Source: SIG607 sp045592625
GTDB taxonomy: Bacteria > Bacillota > Clostridia > Oscillospirales > Acutalibacteraceae
DNA: 64,000 nt
NCBI GenBank assembly: GCA_045592625.1
Contig: JAZNVC010000001.1
Coordinates: forward strand, 124,001 to 188,000
Direction of reading: 5' to 3'
The notes under the pieces are model-generated. The model did not search any database and was not told the origin of the DNA. It was given only the letters and a program-made list of their open reading frames with translations. This document shows, piece by piece, positions 7,704 to 15,999 of this stretch. The position numbers and the translations under genes are program-made. The first letter of the stretch is position 1, and the number at the start of each line of letters is the position of its first letter.

Positions 7704-8426
7704 TTATTTTATAAGAGATTCTCTAAGCTTTTTGCTTGATTTGATTTTTGAACAGAAGGTGCCGATATTCTGACTAAAGGTTCGGCAGTCCTGCTGGTTT
7801 TGAGCAATAGCCTCATTTTTCAGTTCCTCGCTGTCATAAACAGCGGCAGCAATAACCGCTACTGTAAAGGAGCCTGTTTCGGCATCGCCGTTTATATAAA
7901 TTTCACGCATTGCGTCGTAAAACTTTTTAATCTGCTTTTTGTTGCCTGAGGCAAGAAGGTTTTTTGCGGCAGGGATAAAATTTTCTCTGTAAAAATCTAC
8001 AGGTAAAAATCGATTGTTTTCGGAACAGTGAATTTTATAGGTATCTTTATATGCAGGGAAAATAGCAAGAAGCTTTTGGGTAAGTCCTGAAAGACTTACA
8101 GTTTCGCCGCCCTCGTCGGTGGGAAGCTCAATGGCCTGGGCACTGCGTTTATTTTTAATACCCAAATTTTTTCTTAATGAATCGGCAAAGTCAATAGCTA
8201 CGCTCTCGACGTCGCTTTCCTTTTGGCTGTCGTCAAAAAGATAGGAAGAAATTTTAACGAAATCGCCGTCCGTGTCAGCAGTAAATAACTCGTAACACTT
8301 TGTGCTGCCGTTATACTCAATTTTAATGGTTTTGTCCTTAGCAGTAAAGGTGCCGTCCTCATTGGAAACGATATTCTGCTCCTTAAAGAAAGAATCTAAA
8401 AATTTAATAAGGGATTCGTAATACAT
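7704..8426 (-). CDS. Hypothetical protein, 240 aa
   Basis: Not recognised. Soluble, with no signal peptide if started at MYYESLIKFLDSFFKEQ (ATG at 8426, GGTGGT eight bases upstream). The N-terminal ~90 residues form a beta-rich module (NIVSNEDGTFTAKDKTIKIEYNG, then CYELFTADTDGDF). The C-terminal ~150 residues look alpha-helical, with a Lys/Ser-rich end. It is transcribed away from the hrcA operon; nothing in the motifs suggests an enzyme. A longer start at 8468 would add 14 hydrophobic residues without a ribosome site. Confidence 0.65.
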   Translation of the reverse strand: MYYESLIKFLDSFFKEQNIVSNEDGTFTAKDKTIKIEYNGSTKCYELFTADTDGDFVKISSYLFDDSQKESDVESVAIDFADSLRKNLGIKNKRSAQAIELPTDEGGETVSLSGLTQKLLAIFPAYKDTYKIHCSENNRFLPVDFYRENFIPAAKNLLASGNKKQIKKFYDAMREIYINGDAETGSFTVAVIAAAVYDSEELKNEAIAQNQQDCRTFSQNIGTFCSKIKSSKKLRESLIK

Positions 8427-8548
8427 ATTTAATACCACCATAAAAATAATATGTAAATAGTATATCACACCAAAACCGTTTTGTCACTCTTTTTTTTGCA
8501 AAGGTCAGAGAAAGTCAAAAAACTTTTTTAAAAATTTGCAAAAATCTA

Positions 8549-8577
8549 TTGACAAAAGGGAAAATAAGGTTTATATT
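8549..8577 (+). promoter_or_regulatory. Sigma-A promoter of the hrcA-grpE-dnaK-dnaJ operon
   Basis: TTGACA (8549-8554), 17-bp spacer, TATATT (8572-8577). The CIRCE operator begins nine bases downstream of the -10, the classical position for HrcA repression. Confidence 0.9.
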
Positions 8578-8586
8578 ATATGTACG

Positions 8587-8613
8587 TTAGCACTCGAAGT
8601 GTTAGAGTGCTAA
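8587..8613. promoter_or_regulatory. CIRCE operator (HrcA-binding inverted repeat)
   Basis: Exact consensus TTAGCACTC-N9-GAGTGCTAA. HrcA, encoded immediately downstream, binds here and represses the operon until heat stress titrates GroE away. No second CIRCE was seen in the window; htpG does not carry one. Confidence 0.97.
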
Positions 8614-8635
8614 TTCCAAATAGAAAGAGGTGAGG

Positions 8636-9652
8636 TTGACGGAACTCACACCGAGAAAGATGGCAATCCTTGAAGCCATAGTTAAATATCACATTGCTAC
8701 CGGTGAGCCTGTAGGTTCAAAATGGCTGACAGGGGTTTTAGAAAATGCTCCCTCGTCGGCAACCCTAAGGAATGAAATGAGCGATCTTTGTTCTTTAGGC
8801 TTTCTTGCACAGCCACACACCTCGGCAGGCAGAATCCCTACCAGTAAGGGATATGAATTTTATGTAAGTCGGCTTATGGCAGAGGATTCACTTCCCGAAT
8901 CCTTAAAGCAGACGGTTGATGAGTCGCTTAAAAGGGCTTCTCAGGATACCGAAACCCTTACCCGTGCCGCCGCCGAAATTTTAAGCAGTATTACGGGACT
9001 TCCTGCCTTTTATGCAAAACTGAGTGATGGCAGTGTAGCATTAAAACGTGTAGAGGTTATGCCTATGGGTGCTCATCTATTGATGCTTGTAGCATTTACC
9101 TCTGACGGCAGAACGGGAAATAAACTTTTGAAAACTGCTGAATATTTTGACAGCGAAGCAATAAAAAGATTTTCCTTGCTTATAAAAACAAAGGTTGAGG
9201 GAAAAACACTTAATGAGCTTACTGTTGGAAATCTTCAAAATATTTTCTTAAGCTCAGGTACCGATGCTCTTGAATTTTTGCCCCTTGTTTCTGCCTTTGC
9301 ACAGATGATAAAGGATATAGGTAAATCGGATATAAATTTATGCGGAGAGCATAATCTTTACTTAGCAGATGCCTCCTCCTCAGAATTTATTTCCTTTATG
9401 AATAAAAAAGAGGGAATCCTTTCTATAGTAGAAAGACCTTTAAGTCAGGCTACCGTTATTTTCGGAAGCGATACGGGTTACAGCGCACTTATCAGAAGGT
9501 GCCTTGCCGTTGCTCCCTTCGGAACAAAAGATTTCCCCTTAGGCAGAATAGGTGTTATAGGTTCAACCAGAATGTCCTATGACAGAATATTGCCGAGTGT
9601 TGCTTACATAGCCTTAAGGCTGAGTGAGCTTATGAATGAAAATTTTGATTAA
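8636..9652 (+). CDS. hrcA: Heat-inducible transcription repressor HrcA
   Basis: Repressor of class I heat-shock genes acting through CIRCE. About 338 aa, normal for the family. An N-terminal winged helix runs through KMAILEAIVKYHIATGEPVGS and ENAPSSATLRNEMSDLCSLGFL, followed by the SAGRIPTSKGYEFYV motif typical of HrcA. I favour the TTG at 8636 because GAGGTGA lies at correct spacing; a GTG at 8630 would sit on top of the ribosome site and add only two residues. First gene of the operon and autoregulated through the CIRCE element 23 bases upstream. Confidence 0.96.
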   Translation: MTELTPRKMAILEAIVKYHIATGEPVGSKWLTGVLENAPSSATLRNEMSDLCSLGFLAQPHTSAGRIPTSKGYEFYVSRLMAEDSLPESLKQTVDESLKRASQDTETLTRAAAEILSSITGLPAFYAKLSDGSVALKRVEVMPMGAHLLMLVAFTSDGRTGNKLLKTAEYFDSEAIKRFSLLIKTKVEGKTLNELTVGNLQNIFLSSGTDALEFLPLVSAFAQMIKDIGKSDINLCGEHNLYLADASSSEFISFMNKKEGILSIVERPLSQATVIFGSDTGYSALIRRCLAVAPFGTKDFPLGRIGVIGSTRMSYDRILPSVAYIALRLSELMNENFD

Positions 9653-9675
9653 ACCATATGACAGGAGGTATAAAG

Positions 9676-10203
9676 ATGAGCGAAAAGGAAAAGAATCTTG
9701 AGGGCGAAAAAATTGAGGCAGAGCCCGTTAAAGAGGAAAAAAAGGCTAAAAAACCAAAGAAAAACGAAGAAGCTGAAAAACTTAATGAGGAACTTTTAAA
9801 AACTAAAGACTTACTAGCAAGAACCGCCGCTGAGTTTGATAACTTTAAAAAGAGAACCGAAAGGGAAAGACTTAACGTTGCCGAATATGCAAAGGCAGGT
9901 CAGTTTAAGGAATTTCTTACCGTTCTTGACAATGCGAGCAGAGCCATTGCGGCTGATTCTTCGGGAGAGGATTACTGCAAGGGTCTTGAAATGATAATTA
10001 AGCAGTTTTTAAATCTTCCCGAAAAAATGGGAGTAACTCCTCTTGCAAATGTGGGAGATGAGTTTAACCCCAATTTCCACGAAGCAGTAATGCATGTGGA
10101 GGACGAAACCTTAGGCGAAAACGTCATCGCCGAAGTTTTGCAGCAGGGATATAAAATGGGTGATACCGTTATCCGCGCTGCAATGGTAAAAGTAGCAAAC
10201 TAA
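9676..10203 (+). CDS. grpE: Nucleotide exchange factor GrpE
   Basis: Cochaperone that speeds ADP release from DnaK. A 175-aa protein with a highly charged Lys/Glu N-terminal ~45 residues, a long coiled-coil (EAEKLNEELLKTKDLLARTAAEFDNFKKRTERE) and the C-terminal beta domain ending AEVLQQGYKMGDTVIRAAMVKVAN, the most conserved GrpE signature. The ATG at 9676 follows AGGAGG at 9663-9668; the ATG at 9658 lies before that ribosome site. 23 bases from hrcA and 30 from dnaK. Confidence 0.96.
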   Translation: MSEKEKNLEGEKIEAEPVKEEKKAKKPKKNEEAEKLNEELLKTKDLLARTAAEFDNFKKRTERERLNVAEYAKAGQFKEFLTVLDNASRAIAADSSGEDYCKGLEMIIKQFLNLPEKMGVTPLANVGDEFNPNFHEAVMHVEDETLGENVIAEVLQQGYKMGDTVIRAAMVKVAN

Positions 10204-10233
10204 TACATTTATATATAAAGGAGAAAAATTATT

Positions 10234-12066
10234 ATGGGTAAAATTATTGGTATTGACCTTGGTACAACAAACTCTTGCGTAGCAGTTATGGAGGGCGGCG
10301 AAGCCGTTGTTATCCCTAATGCAGAGGGCGGAAGAACAACCCCTTCCGTTGTTGCTTTTTCTAAAACAGGAGAGAGAATGGTAGGTCAGGTTGCAAAGCG
10401 TCAGGCTATTACCAACCCCGACAGAACCATCAGTTCCATTAAGCGTGATATGGGTACTGCTAATACCGTTGCTATTGACGGTAAAAACTATACCCCTCAG
10501 GAAATTTCTGCTATTATTCTTCAAAAATTAAAGGCTGATGCTGAAAGCTATCTCGGCACCACCGTTACCGAAGCAGTTATTACCGTTCCCGCATACTTCA
10601 CCGACGCTCAGCGTCAGGCAACCAAGGATGCAGGTAAAATTGCCGGTCTCGAGGTTAAGAGAATCATAAACGAGCCTACTGCAGCTGCTCTTGCTTATTC
10701 TATTGATAAGGAAGAAGACCAAAAGGTTATGGTATATGACCTTGGCGGCGGTACCTTCGACGTTTCCATTATCGAAATGGGCGACGGTGTTCAGGAGGTT
10801 CTTGCCACTGCAGGTAACAACCGTCTTGGCGGTGACGATTTCGACAAACGTGTTATGGACTATATAGTTGCTACCTTTAAGGCAGAACAGGGTATTGATC
10901 TGTCAAACGACAAAATGGCTATGCAGCGTATTAAGGAAGCAGCAGAAAAGGCTAAAATCGACCTTTCCGGTATGACCACTGCTGACGTTAATCTTCCCTT
11001 TATTACTGCTGATGCTACAGGTCCTAAGCACTTTGAAACCACCATTTCAAGAGCTAAGTTTAACGAACTTACCGCTGACCTTGTAGAAGCAACCATGGGC
11101 CCCGTTCGTCAGGCTTTAGCCGATTCGGGACTTAACAAAAACGAAATCAATAAGGTTCTTATGGTAGGCGGTTCTTCAAGAATTCCTGCTGTTCAGGAAG
11201 CAGTTAAGAACTTCCTTGGTGCCGAACCCTTCAAGGGCATTAACCCTGATGAATGTGTTGCACTGGGTGCCGCACTTCAGGGCGGTGTTCTCGGCGGCGA
11301 CGTTAAGGGACTTCTTCTCCTTGATGTAACTCCTCTTTCACTCGGTATTGAAACAATGGGCGGAGTTTGCACAAAGGTTATTGACAGAAACACCACCATT
11401 CCTACTAAAAAGAGCCAGATTTTCTCTACCGCTGCTGACGGTCAGACCTCTGTTGAAGTAAATGTTCTTCAGGGCGAAAGAGAATTTGCAAGAGACAATA
11501 AACAGCTTGGCGTCTTCCACCTTGACGGAATTGCTCCTGCTCCCCGTGGAATTCCCCAGATTGAAGTTACCTTTGATATTGACGCTAACGGTATCGTTAA
11601 CGTTTCTGCTAAAGACCTTGGTACAGGCAAAGAGCAGTCTATTACCATTACCTCTAACACCAATATGTCTAAAGAGGATATAGAAAAGGCTGTTCAGGAA
11701 GCTGCTCAGTACGAAAGCGAAGATAAAAAACGCAGAGAAGAGGTTGACATCAGAAATAATGCCGACCAGATGATTTATCAGACCGAAAAGACCGTAAACG
11801 AGTTCGGCGATAAGTTAAACGATGAAGAAAAGGGCAAAATCGAAACTGCCAAGGAAGCTTTAAAGGAAGCATTAAAGGGCACAGATATCGAGGCTATTAA
11901 AACTGCCAGCGAAGGACTCCAGAAAGAAATTTATGCAGTAAGCGAAAAGGTATATAAGGCTGCTGCCGAGGCTCAGCAGGCTGCAGGACAAAACGGCGAC
12001 GCAGCAAACGGTGCCGATAACGTTTACGACGCAGATTTTTCTGATGTAAATGACGAAAATAAATAA
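10234..12066 (+). CDS. dnaK: Chaperone protein DnaK (Hsp70)
   Basis: ATP-dependent chaperone for nascent and stress-denatured proteins. At 610 aa it matches Gram-positive DnaK. The N-terminus IIGIDLGTTNSCVAVMEGG, the NEPTAAALAYS and YDLGGGTFDVSI motifs of the nucleotide-binding domain, the VGGSSRIPAVQ signature and the linker-proximal LLLLDVTPLSLGIETMGG are all present. The tail is Ala/Gln-rich and ends in an acidic stretch (DADFSDVNDENK). The ATG has GGAG at good spacing. Third gene of the CIRCE-controlled operon. Confidence 0.98.
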   Translation: MGKIIGIDLGTTNSCVAVMEGGEAVVIPNAEGGRTTPSVVAFSKTGERMVGQVAKRQAITNPDRTISSIKRDMGTANTVAIDGKNYTPQEISAIILQKLKADAESYLGTTVTEAVITVPAYFTDAQRQATKDAGKIAGLEVKRIINEPTAAALAYSIDKEEDQKVMVYDLGGGTFDVSIIEMGDGVQEVLATAGNNRLGGDDFDKRVMDYIVATFKAEQGIDLSNDKMAMQRIKEAAEKAKIDLSGMTTADVNLPFITADATGPKHFETTISRAKFNELTADLVEATMGPVRQALADSGLNKNEINKVLMVGGSSRIPAVQEAVKNFLGAEPFKGINPDECVALGAALQGGVLGGDVKGLLLLDVTPLSLGIETMGGVCTKVIDRNTTIPTKKSQIFSTAADGQTSVEVNVLQGEREFARDNKQLGVFHLDGIAPAPRGIPQIEVTFDIDANGIVNVSAKDLGTGKEQSITITSNTNMSKEDIEKAVQEAAQYESEDKKRREEVDIRNNADQMIYQTEKTVNEFGDKLNDEEKGKIETAKEALKEALKGTDIEAIKTASEGLQKEIYAVSEKVYKAAAEAQQAAGQNGDAANGADNVYDADFSDVNDENK

Positions 12067-12082
12067 TTAACGGGGATTAGTA

Positions 12083-12109
12083 GGGGACGATGTCCACATC
12101 GTCCCGCCC
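12083..12109. repeat. GC-rich palindrome between dnaK and dnaJ
   Basis: GGGACGATGT-CC-ACATCGTCCC (12084-12105) is a perfect 10-bp inverted repeat inside a slightly longer G-rich/C-rich context. It has no T-run, so it is not an ordinary terminator. It resembles short dispersed palindromes common in Clostridia genomes, or may be an intercistronic RNA stem that sets dnaK:dnaJ ratios. Confidence 0.7.
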
Positions 12110-12134
12110 CTTTAATATTTAAGGAGAATATTCA

Positions 12135-13295
12135 GTGGCTGATAAAAGAGATTATTATGAGGTTCTCGGGGTTGACAGAAGTGTTAACGATGACGACCTG
12201 AAGAAAGCCTACAGAAAAGCGGCTAAAAAATATCATCCCGATCTTCATCCTGGGGATGCCGAAGCCGAAAAGAATTTTAAAGAGGTAAACGAAGCCTACG
12301 AAATTCTTTCGGATAAGGATAAACGTGCACGGTATGACCAGTTCGGCCATGCAGGTGTTGACCCTAATTTCGGTGCAGGTCAGGGCGGAAATCCCTTTGG
12401 TGGCGGTTTCGGCGGCTTTGGTGATTTTGGCGATTTGGGTGATATTTTAGGCTCAATGTTCGGCGGCGGTTTCGGCGGCGGCAGAAGAAGGGACCCTAAT
12501 GCTCCCCGTCGCGGTGCAGATACTGCTACTAATATTGTCATTTCTTTTGAAGAAGCGGCAAAGGGCTGTAAAAAGAACATAAAAGTAACCCGCACCGAAA
12601 GCTGCAGCGATTGCGGCGGCAGCGGTGCACAAAAGGGAACCCAGGCAAAAACCTGTCCTCACTGTAACGGAAGCGGTCAGGTGGTTATGGGTCAGCGTAC
12701 CCCCTTTGGTACAATTCAGACTCAGCAGGCCTGTGATAACTGTCGCGGAACAGGCAGAATAATTGAAAATCCCTGTAAAACCTGTTCGGGCAGAGGCAGA
12801 GTAAGAAAAACTGTGGAAAAGGTAATAGATATTCCCGCAGGTATTAATGACGGTCAGGGCATTACACTTCGCGGCGGCGGAGATATGGGTGTTAACGGCG
12901 GTCCTTCCGGAGATCTTACCATAACCGTATCGGTACGTCCCCATCCCATTTTTGAGCGTGAAGGCTTTGACATTTTCTGCGAGGTTCCCATTACTTATGC
13001 ACAGGCGGTTATGGGCGGAGAAATTACCGTTCCCACCCTTGACGGCAAGGCAAAGTTTAATATTCACGAGGGCACACAGCCCGGTGATGAATTTAAGTTA
13101 AGGGGTAAGGGTATAAAACGCCTTAACTATTCGGGCTATGGCGATGAATATGTAAAAATTATCGTTGAGGTTCCAAAGGATTTAAATAAAGAACAAAAAG
13201 AAAAACTTTCGGCCTTTGACAGCAGTCTTAGTGATAAAAACTATAAAAAACGCAGGTCGTTTTTTGACAAGGTCAAAGACCTGTTTGGTGATTAA
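12135..13295 (+). CDS. dnaJ: Chaperone protein DnaJ (Hsp40, type I)
   Basis: Cochaperone that delivers substrates to DnaK and stimulates its ATPase. 386 aa with all type I domains: J domain with the HPD motif (KKYHPDLHPG near residues 32-36), a Gly/Phe-rich linker (~75-125), four zinc-finger CxxCxGxG repeats (CSDCGGSG, CPHCNGSG, CDNCRGTG, CKTCSGRG at ~155-220) and the C-terminal substrate-binding domain. The start is GTG at 12135 with AAGGAG eight bases upstream. Last gene of the operon, ending in a strong hairpin. Confidence 0.97.
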   Translation: MADKRDYYEVLGVDRSVNDDDLKKAYRKAAKKYHPDLHPGDAEAEKNFKEVNEAYEILSDKDKRARYDQFGHAGVDPNFGAGQGGNPFGGGFGGFGDFGDLGDILGSMFGGGFGGGRRRDPNAPRRGADTATNIVISFEEAAKGCKKNIKVTRTESCSDCGGSGAQKGTQAKTCPHCNGSGQVVMGQRTPFGTIQTQQACDNCRGTGRIIENPCKTCSGRGRVRKTVEKVIDIPAGINDGQGITLRGGGDMGVNGGPSGDLTITVSVRPHPIFEREGFDIFCEVPITYAQAVMGGEITVPTLDGKAKFNIHEGTQPGDEFKLRGKGIKRLNYSGYGDEYVKIIVEVPKDLNKEQKEKLSAFDSSLSDKNYKKRRSFFDKVKDLFGD

Positions 13296-13299
13296 AAGC

Positions 13300-13333
13300 A
13301 AAACCGACTCAACTTTTGTTGAGTCGGTTTTTA
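13300..13333. terminator. Bidirectional terminator, dnaJ / htpG
   Basis: 13-bp perfect stem AAAACCGACTCAA around CTTTTG, followed by TTTTT. It sits between two convergent genes. Confidence 0.88.
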
Positions 13334-13336
13334 AGT

Positions 13337-15226
13337 TTATAGTAATGAGCAAAGCTTTTCGGTAAAATCGGCAGGATTTTCTATAGACATCCCTGCAATA
13401 AGCAGAGCACTCTGATAAAGAACCTGAGCAATTATCTTTGCCTTTTCTTTATCCTGACTGTAGGCTTTGCTTAAAGTATCAAAAGCGGGATGGTCGGGGT
13501 TTAATTCAAGCACCCTTTCTGCCTTAACCTTTTCTTTGTCTTCCCCCGGAAGTGAGGCAAAGTATTTTTCCATTTCAAGGGTTACACCTCCCTTACTGGA
13601 CAGACAAACGGGATGAGATTTAAGTTTTTTCGAAATAATAACGTCACAAATGTTAAGTTCTTCCTTAAGGAATTTAAGCATTTCTGCATTTTCCTCACTT
13701 GCCTTTTCGGTCTTTTTCTGGTCTTCTTCATCTATAAGGTCAGCCTTATCGGAGTTTATAGAGCAGAAGTCCTTGCCGTTTTCCTCTCTTAATACATTTA
13801 CTAAGAATTCGTCAACCTCGTCGGTAAGGCAGAGCATATCGTAGCCTTTTGCTTTAAGTAGTTCTGTTTGTGGCAGACAGTTGATTTTAGAAACAGATTC
13901 TCCGCAGGCATAGTAAATATGTTTCTGGTCTTGGGGCATGGTTTTAAGATATTCGTCAATGGTGATAAGTTTTTCCTGATTGCTGGACCAGAAAAGAAGC
14001 AGGTCTTTAAGTTTATCCTTATAAATGCCGTACTGTGCCACAGCACCGTATTTAAGCTGAATTCCAAATGCTTTCCAGAAGATTTCATATTTTTCTCTGT
14101 CATTATCAAGAGAACGTTTAAGTTCGGAATGTATCTTCTTTTCAATGTTCTTTGCAATGGTTTTAAGTCCTGCATCCTGCTGAAGCATTTCACGGGAAAT
14201 GTTAAGGGATAAATCTTCGGTGTCAACAACACCCTTTACAAAACGGAAGTGTTCGGGAACAAGGTCAGAACATTTTTCCATAATCATAACGCCGCTTTGA
14301 TAAAGCTTGAGTCCCTTTTCATATTCCTTTGTAAAGTAATCGTATGGAGTTTTAGCAGGAATATAAAGAAGTGCTTTATAGGAAACTATACCTTCTGCAG
14401 AAACGCTGACAGTAAAAAGAGGGTCTTCAAAGTCAAAGAAGGCATCCTTATAATAGCGGTTAAGTTCTTCTTCGGTTTGTTCAGCCTTGCTCTTTTTCCA
14501 AACTGGTACCATACTGTTAAGGGTTTCTTCCTCTATGTAGGTAACGGTGGTTTTTGCTTCACCCTCGCCCTTGTCTTTGGTCTTTTCGATATCCATAACT
14601 ATAGGATAGCGGATATAATCGGAATAGGTTTTAATAAGACTTCTGAGTTTATATGTTTCTAAAAAGTCGGAATATTTAAAGTCTTCGGTATCTTCCTTTA
14701 AGGAAAGTATGATTTCGGTACCTACGCTGTCTTTTTCACATTCCTTAATAGAATATCCGTCAACACCGTTGCTTGTCCACTGGTAAGCTGTGTCGCTTTT
14801 ATAAGAGCGGCTCTTTACGGTAAGGGTATCACATACCATAAAAGCAGAATAGAAGCCTACACCGAATTGACCGATTATATTAACGGCTTCTTTTTCTTCG
14901 GTTTCGGTCATTTCCTCTTTAAACTGAAGAGAACCGCTTTTACAAATTGTACCTAAGTTTTCTTCAAGTTCCTTTTCGTCCATACCGATACCGTTATCCT
15001 TTATGGTAAGTATGCGGTTTTCTTTATCGGCAATGATTTTTATCTTTTGCTCTTTAAAACAGTTTCTTGCTGTTTGGTCGGTTAAGGAAAGATAATGGAG
15101 CTTATCTATGGCATCACTTGCGTTTGAAATAAGTTCCCTTAAAAAAATTTCCTTGTTTGTGTAAATAGAGTTGATCATAAGGTCTAAAAGACGCTTAGAC
15201 TGTGCTTTAAACTGCTTTTTTGCCAT
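13337..15226 (-). CDS. htpG: Chaperone protein HtpG (Hsp90)
   Basis: ATP-dependent Hsp90 chaperone, 629 aa as usual for bacteria. The GHKL ATPase domain is at the N-terminus: EIFLRELISNASDAIDKL, the DNGIGMD Asp/Gly motif near residue 80, and GQFGVGFYSAFMV near residues 120-132. The middle-domain SREMLQQ motif and the C-terminal dimerisation region are intact. The ATG at 15226 has GAAGGT upstream on the minus strand. It converges on dnaJ and is divergent from the Crp/Fnr-type gene; no CIRCE is seen upstream, so regulation differs from the dnaK operon. Confidence 0.97.
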   Translation of the reverse strand: MAKKQFKAQSKRLLDLMINSIYTNKEIFLRELISNASDAIDKLHYLSLTDQTARNCFKEQKIKIIADKENRILTIKDNGIGMDEKELEENLGTICKSGSLQFKEEMTETEEKEAVNIIGQFGVGFYSAFMVCDTLTVKSRSYKSDTAYQWTSNGVDGYSIKECEKDSVGTEIILSLKEDTEDFKYSDFLETYKLRSLIKTYSDYIRYPIVMDIEKTKDKGEGEAKTTVTYIEEETLNSMVPVWKKSKAEQTEEELNRYYKDAFFDFEDPLFTVSVSAEGIVSYKALLYIPAKTPYDYFTKEYEKGLKLYQSGVMIMEKCSDLVPEHFRFVKGVVDTEDLSLNISREMLQQDAGLKTIAKNIEKKIHSELKRSLDNDREKYEIFWKAFGIQLKYGAVAQYGIYKDKLKDLLLFWSSNQEKLITIDEYLKTMPQDQKHIYYACGESVSKINCLPQTELLKAKGYDMLCLTDEVDEFLVNVLREENGKDFCSINSDKADLIDEEDQKKTEKASEENAEMLKFLKEELNICDVIISKKLKSHPVCLSSKGGVTLEMEKYFASLPGEDKEKVKAERVLELNPDHPAFDTLSKAYSQDKEKAKIIAQVLYQSALLIAGMSIENPADFTEKLCSLL

Positions 15227-15306
15227 AAAATTACCTTCTTTTTAAATAGTTATTTATATTGTAACACATAAAAAATTTTTTTTAAAGTCTTTTGTGGCTT
15301 TTTCTA

Positions 15307-15335
15307 TTGACAAATTGTTAACAATGCTGTATTAT
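15307..15335 (+). promoter_or_regulatory. Sigma-A promoter of the Crp/Fnr-ABC operon
   Basis: TTGACA (15307-15312), 17-bp spacer, TATTAT (15330-15335). Strong match, divergent from htpG. Confidence 0.8.
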
Positions 15336-15345
15336 AAATAAAAAG

Positions 15346-15361
15346 TGTTCCAAATGGTACA
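15346..15361. promoter_or_regulatory. Candidate autoregulatory operator
   Basis: Near-palindrome TGTTCC-AAAT-GGTACA just downstream of the -10 and 12 bases before the regulator's start codon. The placement suits roadblock-type autorepression by the Crp/Fnr-family product. Assignment is by position only. Confidence 0.45.
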
Positions 15362-15372
15362 GCTTGAGGTGA

Positions 15373-15978
15373 ATGATGAAGGATTACAAAGAAATTCTTA
15401 AAAACACTTATCTCTTTAAAAATACAAATGCGGTAGACCAAATAAATCTGTTCCCACCGGTTATGTTTAATAAGGGAGATACTGTGTACGATAAAAAGGA
15501 TTTTAAAAGAAGCATAGGCATAGTACTGTCGGGCAAACTTAAGGCGTTGCCGCTTGAAGCAGAGGGTACCCTTACCTGTTTTGGAGAGGGAGATATTTTT
15601 GGGGCAGCGGTGATTTTTTCAGACAGCGAAAACTATGTAAGCCGAATTGAAGCCGCAACCGATAGCCGAGTTTTGTTTATTAACGAACAAAACCTTCGCG
15701 AAATTTTTAAAAAATATCCCGATGTGGCAGTAAACTTTATGTCCTTCTTAACCGACCGTATCCGTTTTTTAAATGGGCGTCTGGCACTAATGATGCACGG
15801 CGGAGCAGAGGGAAAACTTTATGATTTTCTTTGTCAAAACGGCGGGTACAACGGTAAAATGACCGACCTTGCTTCTCTGCTTTGTATGGGCAGAACTTCA
15901 CTTTACAGAGCCCTAAGTAATTTAGAACACAAAAAATTAATTATCCGACAGGATAACAAGATAAAGGTTATAGCGTAA
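15373..15978 (+). CDS. Crp/Fnr-family transcriptional regulator
   Basis: 201 aa. The N-terminal cyclic-nucleotide-binding-like beta-roll (residues ~20-125, with GKLKALPLEAEGTLTCFGEGDIFG) is followed by a long dimer helix and a C-terminal winged helix (MTDLASLLCMGRTSLYRALSNLEHKKLI, ~155-190). There is no N-terminal cysteine cluster, so it is not an iron-sulfur FNR. GAGG lies upstream; the ATG at 15376 would give better spacing than 15373. It heads a four-gene operon with an ABC importer and probably senses that importer's substrate or a related stress. The ligand is unknown. Confidence 0.88.
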   Translation: MMKDYKEILKNTYLFKNTNAVDQINLFPPVMFNKGDTVYDKKDFKRSIGIVLSGKLKALPLEAEGTLTCFGEGDIFGAAVIFSDSENYVSRIEAATDSRVLFINEQNLREIFKKYPDVAVNFMSFLTDRIRFLNGRLALMMHGGAEGKLYDFLCQNGGYNGKMTDLASLLCMGRTSLYRALSNLEHKKLIIRQDNKIKVIA

Positions 15979-15999
15979 AACGCGGGAAAGGTGATTAAA

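Noticed and set aside
12453..13067. 204-codon minus-strand frame inside dnaJ
   Set aside because: Antisense of conserved DnaJ zinc-finger and C-terminal coding sequence; repetitive low-complexity translation.
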